A stretch of 64,000 nt of DNA from Yanghanlia sp047501535 (GCF_047501535.1 NZ_JAZDRJ010000005.1:62001-126000); one strand, 5' to 3'; shown: positions 44,823-53,701, numbered from the stretch's first letter. Notes: generated from the sequence alone by a model not told the origin. Translations and numbers: made by a program.

Positions 44823-45426
44823 CTTGGCCGGAAGAAACCATGACCAAAGCCGGGCGCAATACGCGATCGGCCAGCGTGTAGCCCTTTTGCAGCACCTGCA
44901 CAATCGCCCCCTCAGGCTGATCGGAGGGCACTGAAGAAATCGCCTGATGAAAGTGGGGGTCGAACTTGTCGCCCGGCACCGGAGCGACCTCGCGCATCTG
45001 GTTGCGTTCGAACGCGCCGTTCAACTGGCGCAAAGTGGCTTCCACCCCTTCCTTCCAGGCTTCGGCGCTCTGGTCTGTGAGAGCCAGCGCGGCCTCCATG
45101 CTGTCGCGCACGGGGATCAGACTTTCGGCAAATGCTTCCGTACCGAATTTCCGGGCCTTGGCCACATCTTCCTGAGCGCGGCGGCGCACGTTCTCGACTT
45201 CGGCGCGGGCGCGCAGCAACTCTTCGTGATAACGGGCGATTTCCTGCTGGGCGGCCTGCAACATGGCGTCGAGATTCTCTTCTTCGGCTGCGCCGGACTG
45301 ATCAGCACCTTTTTCGCTGGATTCCTCGGCCTGTTCGGTTGGCGCTTCATTGACCTCAAGCTTTTCAGATGTGTCCGGTTTCTGGTTTTCCTGCTTGGGG
45401 TCCACAGGTTCCTGGGTTGCAGACAT
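44818..45426 (-). CDS. grpE: Nucleotide exchange factor GrpE
   Basis: The DnaK exchange factor, 202 residues. An acidic, unstructured N-terminus (about residues 1-45) leads to a long helical dimerisation region (ENVRRRAQEDVAKARKFG) and the C-terminal beta wing with VPGDKFDPHFHQAISSVPSD and the ending VLQKGYTLADRVLRPALVMVSSG. It starts the grpE-dnaK-dnaJ run behind a sigma-32 promoter match. Confidence 0.97.
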   Translation of the reverse strand: MSATQEPVDPKQENQKPDTSEKLEVNEAPTEQAEESSEKGADQSGAAEEENLDAMLQAAQQEIARYHEELLRARAEVENVRRRAQEDVAKARKFGTEAFAESLIPVRDSMEAALALTDQSAEAWKEGVEATLRQLNGAFERNQMREVAPVPGDKFDPHFHQAISSVPSDQPEGAIVQVLQKGYTLADRVLRPALVMVSSGQA

Positions 45427-45465
45427 AGAAGTTCTCCATTAACAGAAGTATGCAATCCAGGAACT

Positions 45466-45491
45466 ATGGGGGTGTTCAGGGAAATTTCAAG
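45466..45491 (-). promoter_or_regulatory. Heat-shock (sigma-32) promoter of grpE
   Basis: On the minus strand CTTGAAA (45491-45485) and CCCCAT (45471-45466) are 13 bases apart, an exact consensus match. It lies between the end of hemH and the start of grpE, so grpE can be induced independently of hrcA-hemH. Confidence 0.88.
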
Positions 45492-45494
45492 AGC

Positions 45495-46547
45495 CTACTT
45501 CCAGAGATTTCGCTCCACGATATCCGCCAGGCTGCTGATCCAGGTAGGGTTGCCGTTCAGGCAAGGAATGTAGCGCAGGGTATCGCCACCTTCTTCCACA
45601 AAGGCATCCCGGCATTCAACTTGTATTTCTTCCAGGGTTTCCAGGCAGTCAGCCAGAAAGCCCGGGCACATCGCATCCACTTTCTTCACCCCCTCCTTGG
45701 CCCATTGGCGCAAGGTGGGCTCGGTGTAGGGCTTGAGCCATTCTTGAGCGCCGAAGCGGCTCTGAAAGGAATAGTGCACCAGGCCGCCGTCTTCCCCCAG
45801 CGCCTGGCGCAGCGCCCGCACCGTGTCCATGCAGTCACGATGGTAGGTATCGCCCTTTTCCACCGTGATGCGCGGTATGCCGTGAAAGCTGAGCAGCAGG
45901 CGTTCGGGTTTGCCGTGCTCACGCCAATGTGCGTGAATGCTTTCTACCAAAGAGGCGATATAGCCAGGATCATCCGGGTAGCGTTTCACAAAACGCAGTT
46001 CCGGCTGGTTACGGCGCCGTTTGGCATATTCATTGACTTTGTCGACCGCCGTTGCGGTGGTGCTGGCAGCGTACTGTGGGTACAGCGGCACCACCAAAAT
46101 ACGATCGCAACCCGCATCGCGTAACGAGTCCATGGCTGATGCGATGGAGGGATTACCGTAGCGCATGCCCAGTGCGGCCTTGATCTGAATCCCACGGCGC
46201 GCGAGCTCCTGTTCAACCCCTTCAGCCTGCCAGCGCGAAGCAACCAGCAGCGGTGAACCTTCTTCCCACCAGATATCCTGGTAGCGGGGCTGCAGGGCGC
46301 GCGGGCGCCTTGTCAACACGAATAACCGCAGTATTACCTGCCACACGGGCTGGGGAATTTCTATCACACGCGGGTCTGAAAGGAATTCGGCCAGATAGCG
46401 GCGAATCGCTGCGGGGGTCGGCGCATCGGGCGTGCCCAGATTAATGAAAAGGACACCGGTTTGCGTGTCCGACCGAGCGGGCGGGTCTGCATCCAGTGCG
46501 TGTGGATCGACCGGCTCGGCCATATAGCGTGGCGCAAAAAAGCTCAT
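45495..46547 (-). CDS. hemH: Ferrochelatase
   Basis: The last enzyme of haem synthesis, which inserts Fe2+ into protoporphyrin IX. It is 350 residues. The N-terminal VLFINLGTPDAPTPAAIRRYL is the family start, the catalytic His lies in LLLSFHGIP, and the Glu-rich helix VECRDAFVEEGGDTLRYIPCLN is complete. It overlaps the hrcA stop by 4 bases. A haem enzyme between the heat-shock repressor and grpE is common in this order. Confidence 0.95.
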   Translation of the reverse strand: MSFFAPRYMAEPVDPHALDADPPARSDTQTGVLFINLGTPDAPTPAAIRRYLAEFLSDPRVIEIPQPVWQVILRLFVLTRRPRALQPRYQDIWWEEGSPLLVASRWQAEGVEQELARRGIQIKAALGMRYGNPSIASAMDSLRDAGCDRILVVPLYPQYAASTTATAVDKVNEYAKRRRNQPELRFVKRYPDDPGYIASLVESIHAHWREHGKPERLLLSFHGIPRITVEKGDTYHRDCMDTVRALRQALGEDGGLVHYSFQSRFGAQEWLKPYTEPTLRQWAKEGVKKVDAMCPGFLADCLETLEEIQVECRDAFVEEGGDTLRYIPCLNGNPTWISSLADIVERNLWK

Positions 46548-47557
46548 GTTGTGTGGTGATGACTCAGGGCGTTGGAAAGAAGACGGGCTGTGATGTCCAC
46601 AATAGGAATAACGCGATCATAGGCCATGCGAGATGGCCCGATCACCCCCAGCGTGCCGACCACTTGGCCGTCTACACCGTAAGGCGCCGTAATGACCGAC
46701 ACATCTTCCAGGGGCACGAGTTCTGAGTCTCCACCAATGTAGATCTGCACACCTTGCGCATGACTGGAAACATCCAGTAATTGCAGCAGGTCCGTCTTTT
46801 TCTCGAACAGGGAAAACATGCGCCTTAAACGATCCATATCCGACGCGATGTCAGATATATCGAGCAGCTTACGCTCACCCGCTATCACGACAGACTCATC
46901 GAGATCAGGGTCGCTCGTACCGGTTTCAACGGCTGCCTGCATTAACCGTGAAATATCGACCTGCAGCGAAGACAGTTCCTTTTTGAGCGCGCCGCGCACT
47001 TCCTCGAAAGACTTGCCGGAAAAATGCTGGTTGAAGAAATTACTTGCCTCAATCAGTTCCTGTTCGAGATAGTCACGCCTCACGAAAAGAATGCGGTTCT
47101 GCACGTCGCCGTCGGGCGTCACGATAATGAGCAGCACCCGGGATTCCGATAAACGAATGAACTCGATTTGACGGAATATCTGCGAGCGCTTGGGTGCCAG
47201 CACCACCCCGGCGAATTGCGACATATTCGACAGCAGCGTAGCGGCTGCCGATACCGCACGGGAAGGGTCGGTCGTCGGGAGTTTGCTAGGCAGATTTCCC
47301 GCTTGCCGACCCTGCAAGCTCTGTACCGCCAGCAACCGATCCACAAACAAGCGATAGCCCTGTGGGGTAGGCACACGCCCCGAGGAGGTGTGCGGGCTAT
47401 GAATCAGGCCGAGGTCTTCGAGGTCGGCCATGACATTGCGGATTGTTGCCGGAGACAGATCGAACATCTTCGACAGAGTGCGGGACCCCACCGGCTGACC
47501 ATCCGCGATATAACGCTCTATCAGCACTTTCAACAATGCCTTGGCTCGATCATCCAT
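46544..47557 (-). CDS. hrcA: Heat-inducible transcription repressor HrcA
   Basis: A 337-residue repressor with an N-terminal winged helix (SRTLSKMFDLSPATIRNVMADLEDLGLI) followed by SSGRVPTPQGYRLFVD, both HrcA hallmarks, and a C-terminal GAF-like domain. It normally binds CIRCE repeats. I found no CIRCE element before hrcA, grpE, dnaK or dnaJ, so its targets here are probably elsewhere (for example groESL), while sigma-32 drives the local genes. Confidence 0.95.
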   Translation of the reverse strand: MDDRAKALLKVLIERYIADGQPVGSRTLSKMFDLSPATIRNVMADLEDLGLIHSPHTSSGRVPTPQGYRLFVDRLLAVQSLQGRQAGNLPSKLPTTDPSRAVSAAATLLSNMSQFAGVVLAPKRSQIFRQIEFIRLSESRVLLIIVTPDGDVQNRILFVRRDYLEQELIEASNFFNQHFSGKSFEEVRGALKKELSSLQVDISRLMQAAVETGTSDPDLDESVVIAGERKLLDISDIASDMDRLRRMFSLFEKKTDLLQLLDVSSHAQGVQIYIGGDSELVPLEDVSVITAPYGVDGQVVGTLGVIGPSRMAYDRVIPIVDITARLLSNALSHHHTT

Positions 47558-47689
47558 ATTACAGTTCAGTACGACATTAATAAAAATTCACGCCTCGCTT
47601 AGCTCAATAGGGCAAAGCACGGGCTCAGGCAGGTAGTCACAACTCTATAATCAACTCTATTATTCCATCAAATATTCGGGCTTCATTTT

Positions 47690-48589
47690 ATGCACTTCAA
47701 GACTATCGCCCTTATCGGCCGCTATCAGGACAGCGGCCTTGATGAACCGTTGCGCGAGTTGGCTACCGCCATCACCGCCACGGGGCGCCAAGTATTGGTC
47801 GAAGCCGACACAGCCAGCAACACCGGCGTCAATGAATTCATGGTAGCCGATTACGCTGGGATTGGCGCACAGGCCGATCTTGCCATCATCATGGGGGGCG
47901 ATGGCACCATGCTGGGCGCGGCCCGCCAGCTGGCCGTCTACGATCTGCCTATGGTCGGCATCAACCATGGTCGCCTGGGCTTCATCACCGACATCCCATT
48001 GCACAACGCTCTGGATGCCGTACACCGTATTCTTGACGGCCAGTACGAAGGCGAAGAACGCATATTGCTCGAAGGCCGCGTCATCCGCGACGGCCAAGTC
48101 ATGTTTTCCGGCTTGGCCCTGAACGACGTTGTGCTGAACCGCGCCGGGCGCGGCGGCATGATAGAAGTGCGTGTGGAACTGAACGATACCTTCATGTACA
48201 GCCAACGCGCCGACGGCCTCATTATTGCCACGCCCACGGGCTCTACCGCTTACTCTCTGGCTGTGAACGGCCCCATCGTCCACCCCAGCATCAAGGCGCT
48301 ACTGCTAGTGCCTGTCGCACCACAAACCTTGTCGAACCGCCCTATTGTCCTGCCCGACGACGGTACCATCGGGCTGACCATTACCGCGCTGGGCCGCGTT
48401 GAGTCGGGCGCCAGCGTGCACTTCGACATGCAAACCTGGTCAGAATGCCAGCCGGGCGATCGCATTGAAGTGCGCCGCGCCAACCACGGCGTACGCTTTG
48501 TACATCCCAGTGGCTACAGCTATTTTTCCACGTTGCGGCGTAAGCTGTACTGGAATCACATGCCCCAACCCTCAGACGACACCGAATAA
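47690..48589 (+). CDS. nadK: NAD kinase
   Basis: Phosphorylates NAD to NADP in the cytoplasm. It is 299 residues, with the catalytic GGDGTMLGAARQL, NHGRLGFITD and the NAD-site block TPTGSTAYSLAVNGPIVHP. TATAAT at 47646-47651 lies 39 bases before the start and is a plausible -10. recN follows 6 bases after its stop. hrcA is divergent, with 132 bases between starts. Confidence 0.97.
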   Translation: MHFKTIALIGRYQDSGLDEPLRELATAITATGRQVLVEADTASNTGVNEFMVADYAGIGAQADLAIIMGGDGTMLGAARQLAVYDLPMVGINHGRLGFITDIPLHNALDAVHRILDGQYEGEERILLEGRVIRDGQVMFSGLALNDVVLNRAGRGGMIEVRVELNDTFMYSQRADGLIIATPTGSTAYSLAVNGPIVHPSIKALLLVPVAPQTLSNRPIVLPDDGTIGLTITALGRVESGASVHFDMQTWSECQPGDRIEVRRANHGVRFVHPSGYSYFSTLRRKLYWNHMPQPSDDTE

Positions 48590-48595
48590 ACAACC

Positions 48596-50239
48596 ATGCT
48601 GCGCCTTCTGCACGTTCGTGATTTCGTCATTGTCGATGAAGCGGAAATCAGCTTCTCGCCAGGCTTTACTGTCTTTTCCGGAGAAACCGGCGCAGGCAAA
48701 TCCATCCTGATCGACGCCTTGTCGCTGGCACTGGGCGCTCGCGGCGACACCGGCCTGCTTCGCACCGGTGCCGATCGGGCAGAAATCAACGCCGTCTTCC
48801 AGGCGCCTGACTCCCTGCACGCCTGGCTTGAAGAGCGCGATTTCGACCCCCAAGACGATCTCGTCCTACGACGCATCATCGACAACCAAGGGCGCAGCAA
48901 AGCCTATGTGAATGGGGTCCCCGCCAATCTGGGCATGTTGCGTGAATTGGGCGCGCACTTGGTCAACATCCATGGCCAGCACGCCCACCAGGGTTTGCTG
49001 AACACTGCCAATCAGCGCGACATGCTTGACCAGCAAGGCGGCCTGAGTGAACTCGCACGTGACACCCTACACGCCTGGCAAAGCTGGAGGCGGGCTCTGG
49101 AAGCCTTGCAATCGGCCCAACGCAACGCCGATACCATGCAACAAGAACGCGAGCGCCTGCAGTGGCTGCTGAGCGAACTCGAAACCCTGGCGCCTCAACC
49201 CGGCGAGTGGGAACAGATCAGCAACGAACAATCGCGACTCGCCCACGGTCAGGCTTTGCTTGAAGGCTGCGGGCGCGCGCTGGCGCTGCTGGACGACGAA
49301 TCCGGTTCGGCTATACAGGCGCTCAATAGCGCGACCCAGCAAATCGAACCTCTGCTGCGTCACGATAGCCAACTACAAAGCACCCTCGACGCCCTGGAGT
49401 CTGCGCGAATTTCCGCGACAGAAGCCGTATCCGATCTCAATAGCTACTTGGGCCGTCTGGAACTCGACCCAGATGCCCTGGCACGCGCCGATCGCCGCGT
49501 TAGCGAGCTGTTCGAAGCTGCGCGCAAACACCATGTCGAGCCCGAAGAACTACCCGCTTTACAAGAACGCCTGAGCGCCGAGTTGGCTGCCAGTAATGCG
49601 GCCATCGACCTCGAAGCCCTGCAAGCCAACGTCACGGTTGCTGAAAATGCTTATCACAGCGTAGCCGACCGTCTGAGCAAGGCGCGCCGCAAGACCGCCC
49701 AGCGGCTTGGCCGGGAAGTCACCGCCGCCATGCAGGAACTCGCCATGCAAGGCGGCTCTTTTGAAGTTACGCTGGAAGTCTGCCCTGCAGGCCCGCATGG
49801 TAAGGAAGCTGTCGAATTCCGAGTGGCGGGCCATGCGGGCACGCCCTTGCGCCCATTGGCTAAAGTCGCATCAGGCGGTGAGCTCGCCCGGCTGTCACTG
49901 GCGTTGTCAGTAATCGCCAGCCAGGCAGCGCAAGTGCCCACGCTGATTTTCGACGAAGTAGATACCGGCATCGGCGGCGCGGTGGCTGAGTCCGTGGGTC
50001 GTCTGTTGCACCAATTAGGCGACCGCCACCAAGTACTATGCGTCACCCACCTGCCGCAAGTCGCGGCGTGCGGTAGGCATCATTTTGAAGTCAGCAAGTC
50101 ATCCGCAGAAAGCGGAACCTTGTCGGATATCCGCCTGCTTGATGAACAGGGGCGCATTAATGAAATCGCCCGCATGCTGGGTGGCATGACCATCACCGAC
50201 ACCACCCGCAAGCACGCTAGCGAAATGTTGGCAGGTTAA
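48596..50239 (+). CDS. recN: DNA repair protein RecN
   Basis: An SMC-like ATPase for double-strand break repair, 547 residues. Walker A GETGAGKSIL is near residues 31-40, a central coiled coil has many Ala, Gln and Glu residues, and the C-terminal half has the signature ASGGELARLSLAL and Walker B LIFDEVDTGIGG. It lies 6 bases behind nadK and is convergent with fur. I saw no obvious LexA box within the 6-base gap, so SOS control would have to come from the nadK promoter or from inside nadK. Confidence 0.96.
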   Translation: MLRLLHVRDFVIVDEAEISFSPGFTVFSGETGAGKSILIDALSLALGARGDTGLLRTGADRAEINAVFQAPDSLHAWLEERDFDPQDDLVLRRIIDNQGRSKAYVNGVPANLGMLRELGAHLVNIHGQHAHQGLLNTANQRDMLDQQGGLSELARDTLHAWQSWRRALEALQSAQRNADTMQQERERLQWLLSELETLAPQPGEWEQISNEQSRLAHGQALLEGCGRALALLDDESGSAIQALNSATQQIEPLLRHDSQLQSTLDALESARISATEAVSDLNSYLGRLELDPDALARADRRVSELFEAARKHHVEPEELPALQERLSAELAASNAAIDLEALQANVTVAENAYHSVADRLSKARRKTAQRLGREVTAAMQELAMQGGSFEVTLEVCPAGPHGKEAVEFRVAGHAGTPLRPLAKVASGGELARLSLALSVIASQAAQVPTLIFDEVDTGIGGAVAESVGRLLHQLGDRHQVLCVTHLPQVAACGRHHFEVSKSSAESGTLSDIRLLDEQGRINEIARMLGGMTITDTTRKHASEMLAG

Positions 50240-50259
50240 GAACGTTTCCGGCAGTTTAG

Positions 50260-50688
50260 TTACCGGCTGCGCTTTGTACTGGCGCAGTCGGGGCACATGC
50301 CATACAACATCATGGTGTGGCTTTCCAGGACAAAACCGTGCTCTTCCGCCACCTTGTACTGGCGGGTTTCGATTTTTTCATCACTGAATTCCACCACCTT
50401 GTTGCAGTGGGTACAGATGAGGTGATCGTGATGATCGCCATCGTTCAGTTCGAAAACGGCCTTACCGCCGTCAAATTGGCTGCGCACCAAAATACCGGCC
50501 TGCTCAAACTGAGTCAGCACGCGGTAGACCGTCGCCAAGCCAATATCAACATCCTCAGCAATCAGCGTGCGATACACATCTTCAGCGCTTTGATGACGCT
50601 CATCGGCTCGCCGGAAAATGTCGAGGATCTTGAGACGGGGAAAAGTCGCCTTCAAGCCGGCATTCTTCAAATCAACGGAATCGGTCAT
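50260..50688 (-). CDS. fur: Ferric uptake regulator Fur
   Basis: The Fe2+-responsive repressor, 142 residues. The N-terminal winged helix is present (DVYRTLIAEDVDIGLATVYRVLTQFEQAGIL), then the metal site GDHHDHLICTHCNKVVEF, and the second Cys pair CPDC near the C-terminus. It is divergent from bamE. recN and fur stops are 20 bases apart with no clear terminator. Confidence 0.97.
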   Translation of the reverse strand: MTDSVDLKNAGLKATFPRLKILDIFRRADERHQSAEDVYRTLIAEDVDIGLATVYRVLTQFEQAGILVRSQFDGGKAVFELNDGDHHDHLICTHCNKVVEFSDEKIETRQYKVAEEHGFVLESHTMMLYGMCPDCASTKRSR

Positions 50689-50820
50689 ACGTATGGATAA
50701 TTTCTGGCGAGATTAAGGCGTCTGACGGAAATTACAGCGACAGACGGCGACGAACGCTCATGCGTTTCTAGTTTAGCCTTTATGATAACGTTTTTACTCG
50801 TTCTGAATCAGGGGCGTTTC

Positions 50821-51279
50821 GTGCTGACAATTGCTAACAGAATTTCAAAAACGCTGCGTGCCGGTATAACAGGCACCGTGCTAGCACTAGCCTTAACGGC
50901 TTGCGGCAGCACCGAGTGGGGGTTCCCATACCGGCCAAATATCCAACAAGGCAACTGGATCACAAGCGAGCAAGTGGCTCGCCTCGAGCCCGGGATGTCG
51001 CGCGAACAAGTACGTTTTCTGCTGGGCACTCCCACCCTGCAAGATATTTTCCGCAGCGACCGCTGGGACTATCCCTACTATAGCAAACCCGGCTATGGCG
51101 ACATCGAACAGCGTCGCTTCAGTGTCTGGTTCGAAGGCGACTATCTGGTACGCTGGGAAGGCGACTCACAGCCTGACCGCCAGCCCTTCCAGAAAACCGA
51201 CACGGGCAAGGACGGGCGCCAAAGCGTAACGGAATCCACCCCAACGTCTTCGGGCGCCGGCGCTGAACCCCTTAGATAA
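50821..51279 (+). CDS. bamE: Outer-membrane assembly lipoprotein BamE
   Basis: A small lipoprotein of the BAM complex. The lipobox LTAC ends a signal peptide that starts with GTG 50821 (preceded by AGGGG), giving about 152 residues. The ATG at 50782 has no binding site and would give a longer, odd N-terminus. SmpA/OmlA features are ITSEQVARLEPGMSREQVRFLLGTP, then FRSDRWDYPYY. The C-terminal ~35 residues are an unusual polar tail. It is divergent from fur, as in many Burkholderiales. Confidence 0.93.
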   Translation: MLTIANRISKTLRAGITGTVLALALTACGSTEWGFPYRPNIQQGNWITSEQVARLEPGMSREQVRFLLGTPTLQDIFRSDRWDYPYYSKPGYGDIEQRRFSVWFEGDYLVRWEGDSQPDRQPFQKTDTGKDGRQSVTESTPTSSGAGAEPLR

Positions 51280-51300
51280 TTTAAGTTTCAAGGATACACA

Positions 51301-52092
51301 ATGCGTATAGCAATCGCGGGAGCTGACGGCCGCATGGGCCGCATGCTTATCGAAGCCGTGCTGCAAACTGAAGACCTCACGCTTGCCGTGGCGCTGAATC
51401 ATTCCGACTCTCCTAGCATCGGGCAAGACGCCGGTGCGTTTCTCGGCATAGAAACTGGGGTACGCATCACTGACAACCTTGCCGCTCTGGCCGATGCCGA
51501 CTGCCTGATCGACTTCACCCGCCCCGAAGCCACGCTCAAGCACCTGCCCGCCTGCATCGAGCATGGCGTCAAATGCGTGATCGGCACCACAGGCTTTGAC
51601 GATGCGGGAAAAAAAGCCATTCAGGCCGCCAGCCAGAAAACCGCTATTGTTTTTGCGCCCAACATGAGTGTGGGCGTAAACGTCACTCTCAAGCTGCTGG
51701 AAATGGCGGCTCGCCTGCTCAACAGCGGTTATGACGCGGAGGTATTCGAGGCCCACCACCGCAACAAGGTCGATGCGCCATCCGGCACAGCGCTGGCCAT
51801 GGGCGAAGCCGTAGCCCACGCTTGGGGCGAAGATCTCGACAAAATCGCGGACTGGGCCCGCCACGGCGATACCGGGCCTCGCGAAACCGGCCGCATCGGG
51901 TTTTCAGTGGTACGCGGCGGCGATATCATCGGCGATCACACCGTTTACTTCTGCGGGATTGGCGAAAGAATCGAAATCACCCACCGCTCCAGCAGCCGCA
52001 CGACATACGCGCAGGGCAGCATTCGCGCTGCCCGTTACCTGGCACGCAAAGATTTCGGCCTGTTCGACATGCACGACGTGTTAGCAAGCTGA
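51301..52092 (+). CDS. dapB: 4-hydroxy-tetrahydrodipicolinate reductase
   Basis: Catalyses the second step of the diaminopimelate/lysine branch. It is 263 residues. The NAD(P)-binding start IAGADGRMGR and the active-site VFEAHHRNKVDAPSGTAL are intact, and FAPNMSVGVNV is typical. AAGGA precedes the ATG. bamE ends 21 bases upstream. Two nested hairpins follow the stop. Confidence 0.97.
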   Translation: MRIAIAGADGRMGRMLIEAVLQTEDLTLAVALNHSDSPSIGQDAGAFLGIETGVRITDNLAALADADCLIDFTRPEATLKHLPACIEHGVKCVIGTTGFDDAGKKAIQAASQKTAIVFAPNMSVGVNVTLKLLEMAARLLNSGYDAEVFEAHHRNKVDAPSGTALAMGEAVAHAWGEDLDKIADWARHGDTGPRETGRIGFSVVRGGDIIGDHTVYFCGIGERIEITHRSSSRTTYAQGSIRAARYLARKDFGLFDMHDVLAS

Positions 52093-52104
52093 CGCCTCAC
52101 TCGC

Positions 52105-52183
52105 ACGCCCCGCATGGGTGAAGCACACCCCAAAAGACGGACAGCAGTCCGAATTTTGGGGTGTTTTACATGGTGCGGGGCGT
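52105..52183. terminator. Nested triple hairpin between dapB and murB, bidirectional terminator
   Basis: Three stems lie inside one another: an outer 10-bp stem (52105-52114 with 52174-52183), a middle 11-bp stem (52125-52135 with 52154-52164) that runs into Ts at 52165-52167, and an inner 5-bp stem (52138-52142 with 52147-52151). It fills the 92-base gap between the convergent stops. Symmetric A/T runs within it suit termination from both sides. Confidence 0.85.
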
Positions 52184-52184
52184 T

Positions 52185-53228
52185 TTACGTTTGTTCTGAA
52201 GCCGCCGACCCCATCTCGACCGGCTCTTGTTCGAGTCGCACACCAAAACGTGTCGCCACTTCGGCGCGAATCACATCGGCCAGTACCTGAATATCGCGAG
52301 CAGTCGCTCCGCCATGGTTGACCATCACCAGCGACTGTCGCTCGTGCATGCCCACCGGTCCCAGCCGCCGCCCCTTCCAGCCGGAACGCTCTATCAGCCA
52401 ACCTGCCGCCAACTTGAAATGCGTGCCGCCATCCAAGGCATAAGCGACCATGCCGGGATGCAGCTCGCGCAGCGCGTTAAAGGTCTTGGCATCCACAATG
52501 GGGTTCTTGAAAAAACTGCCTACGTTGGCAAGCTCAGCGGGATCCGGCAACTTGGCCCGCCGTATTTCACAGACTGCATCGAATACCTGACGGGGCGTAA
52601 CTGCGGCACCCGCCAAGGCAATGCCTGGATGCCGGGCAAGATCGGGATACGCCAGTTGCGGCCGCCATTCGTGCGGCAAGCGATAGCGCACCGCCAAAAT
52701 CAACCAGCGGCCTGGTTCGGCATGTTTGAAAAAACTGTCGCGATAAGCAAACAGACAGTCGCCCGGCCCCATTTCAACCTGTTCGCCGCGCTGCATGTCC
52801 CAAGCCACCAGACTATGAAAGAACTCACTTTGTTCGACGCCATAGGCACCGATATTCTGAATGGGCGCCGCGCCAACGGTACCGGGTATCAGCGCAAGAT
52901 TCTCCAGCCCCCGCCAGCCCTGATCAATACACAGGCCAACAAAGTGGTGCCAGGATTCGCCTGCTTGAGCCTCAACCACAAAAGCGTCAGTTTCCTGATC
53001 GACCAGCGTCACCCCGCGGGTTTCCACATGAATAACCAGTTCATCGACCTGAGGCGCAAGCACGACATTGCTGCCGCCCCCCAGCACGACCACGCCGGGA
53101 AAGCGGGGCACGATATCGGTGAGCGCAGGCAAATTAGCCGTGGAATTCAGGCGCAAAAACGACCGGGCAGATGATTTCAAGCCCAGCGTGTTGTAGTAGG
53201 TGAGATCCTGTTCTGTAATATGCAGCAA
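52185..53228 (-). CDS. murB: UDP-N-acetylenolpyruvoylglucosamine reductase (type I MurB)
   Basis: An FAD enzyme that completes UDP-MurNAc in peptidoglycan synthesis. It is about 347 residues, the longer E. coli-type. The FAD motif VLGGGSNVVLA, ALIPGTVGAAPIQNIGAYGVEQ and the catalytic end LANVGSFFKNPIV are intact. No in-frame ATG exists at the 5' end. TTG at 53228 (after a G-rich site) or TTG at 53243 must serve, or a start further inside. The N-terminus is therefore uncertain by several residues. Confidence 0.93.
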   Translation of the reverse strand: MLHITEQDLTYYNTLGLKSSARSFLRLNSTANLPALTDIVPRFPGVVVLGGGSNVVLAPQVDELVIHVETRGVTLVDQETDAFVVEAQAGESWHHFVGLCIDQGWRGLENLALIPGTVGAAPIQNIGAYGVEQSEFFHSLVAWDMQRGEQVEMGPGDCLFAYRDSFFKHAEPGRWLILAVRYRLPHEWRPQLAYPDLARHPGIALAGAAVTPRQVFDAVCEIRRAKLPDPAELANVGSFFKNPIVDAKTFNALRELHPGMVAYALDGGTHFKLAAGWLIERSGWKGRRLGPVGMHERQSLVMVNHGGATARDIQVLADVIRAEVATRFGVRLEQEPVEMGSAASEQT

Positions 53229-53391
53229 GGGGCCGCCCCCCAAACAATTTCGTCCCTCACATGTTACTGCAATCCGGCCGCTTGCCCATGCTCGACACCC
53301 CCCATCTCAACTTGCCCAACACCGCGCCAGCGCGCCCCGCCAGTCTCGCCACGCACCGACAGAGCACCAAACAGAAAAATCAGAAAAACAT

Positions 53392-53421
53392 TTGACACAC
53401 GCTAGATTTTCGTCATAGAAT
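53392..53421 (+). promoter_or_regulatory. Sigma-70 promoter of tRNA-Gly
   Basis: TTGACA at 53392-53397 and TAGAAT at 53416-53421 are 18 bases apart, giving a start a few bases before the mature tRNA. Confidence 0.82.
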
Positions 53422-53433
53422 ACAAATCTTCAC

Positions 53434-53509
53434 GCGGGAATAGCTCAGTTGGTAGAGCGCAACCTTGCCAAGGTTGAGGTCGCCGGTTCGAGACCGGTTT
53501 CCCGCTCCA
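53434..53509 (+). tRNA. tRNA-Gly, anticodon GCC
   Basis: A full cloverleaf of 76 bases. The acceptor stem GCGGGAA (53434-53440) pairs with TTCCCGC (53499-53505), followed by T and encoded CCA. The anticodon stem CAACC/GGTTG holds the loop TTGCCAA with anticodon GCC. The T arm has the loop TTCGAGA (53487-53493). It carries its own promoter and terminator. Confidence 0.97.
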
Positions 53510-53520
53510 AATTCTCTAAA

Positions 53521-53553
53521 AATGCTCAAACCACGGTTTGGGCATTTTTTTTC
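53521..53553 (+). terminator. Terminator of tRNA-Gly
   Basis: An 11-bp stem with one G-T pair (53521-53531 with 53536-53546), a 4-base loop, and a run of eight or more Ts. Confidence 0.92.
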
Positions 53554-53602
53554 GCCCTCTTCCTTACAATTAGCTTAAACCGGGACAGACCCCATTATTG
53601 GC

Positions 53603-53608
53603 TATAAT
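53603..53608 (+). promoter_or_regulatory. Probable -10 box of the TPP-riboswitch operon
   Basis: A perfect TATAAT lies 6-12 bases before the riboswitch aptamer, the expected spot for its promoter. No good -35 hexamer is seen at 16-18 bases upstream, so activator help is possible. Confidence 0.5.
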
Positions 53609-53613
53609 CGGCG

Positions 53614-53701
53614 CTGCTCCGGGGTGTGTTGCGGCCTGATTAGGCGGGCACTGAGATGAAACCCGTGAACTTGAATCGGATCATGCCGACGTAAGGAGAG
53701 C
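53614..53701 (+). ncRNA. TPP (THI-box) riboswitch aptamer
   Basis: The RNA follows the thiamin pyrophosphate aptamer consensus in order: GGGGTG near 53621-53626, CTGAGAT near 53651-53657, ACCC after it, TTGAATCGGATCATGCCGAC near 53671-53690 and CGTAAGGAG at the 3' end. A GCCT/AGGC hairpin forms the variable P3 arm, and CTCC/GGAG closes P1. Bound TPP normally lowers expression of genes for thiamin synthesis or uptake. A terminator hairpin follows, so control is at transcription. The next genes are LuxE/LuxC-like, an ABC permease and an NMT1-like binding protein. Confidence 0.93.

Noticed and set aside
44738..47690. CIRCE operators for HrcA near hrcA, grpE, dnaK
   Set aside because: I searched by eye for TTAGCACTC and GAGTGCTAA arms and found none; sigma-32 sites explain the block better.
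53434..53509. tRNA-Gly as an integration site for a mobile element
   Set aside because: No integrase, no repeated tRNA 3' end and no phage gene was found downstream in the window.
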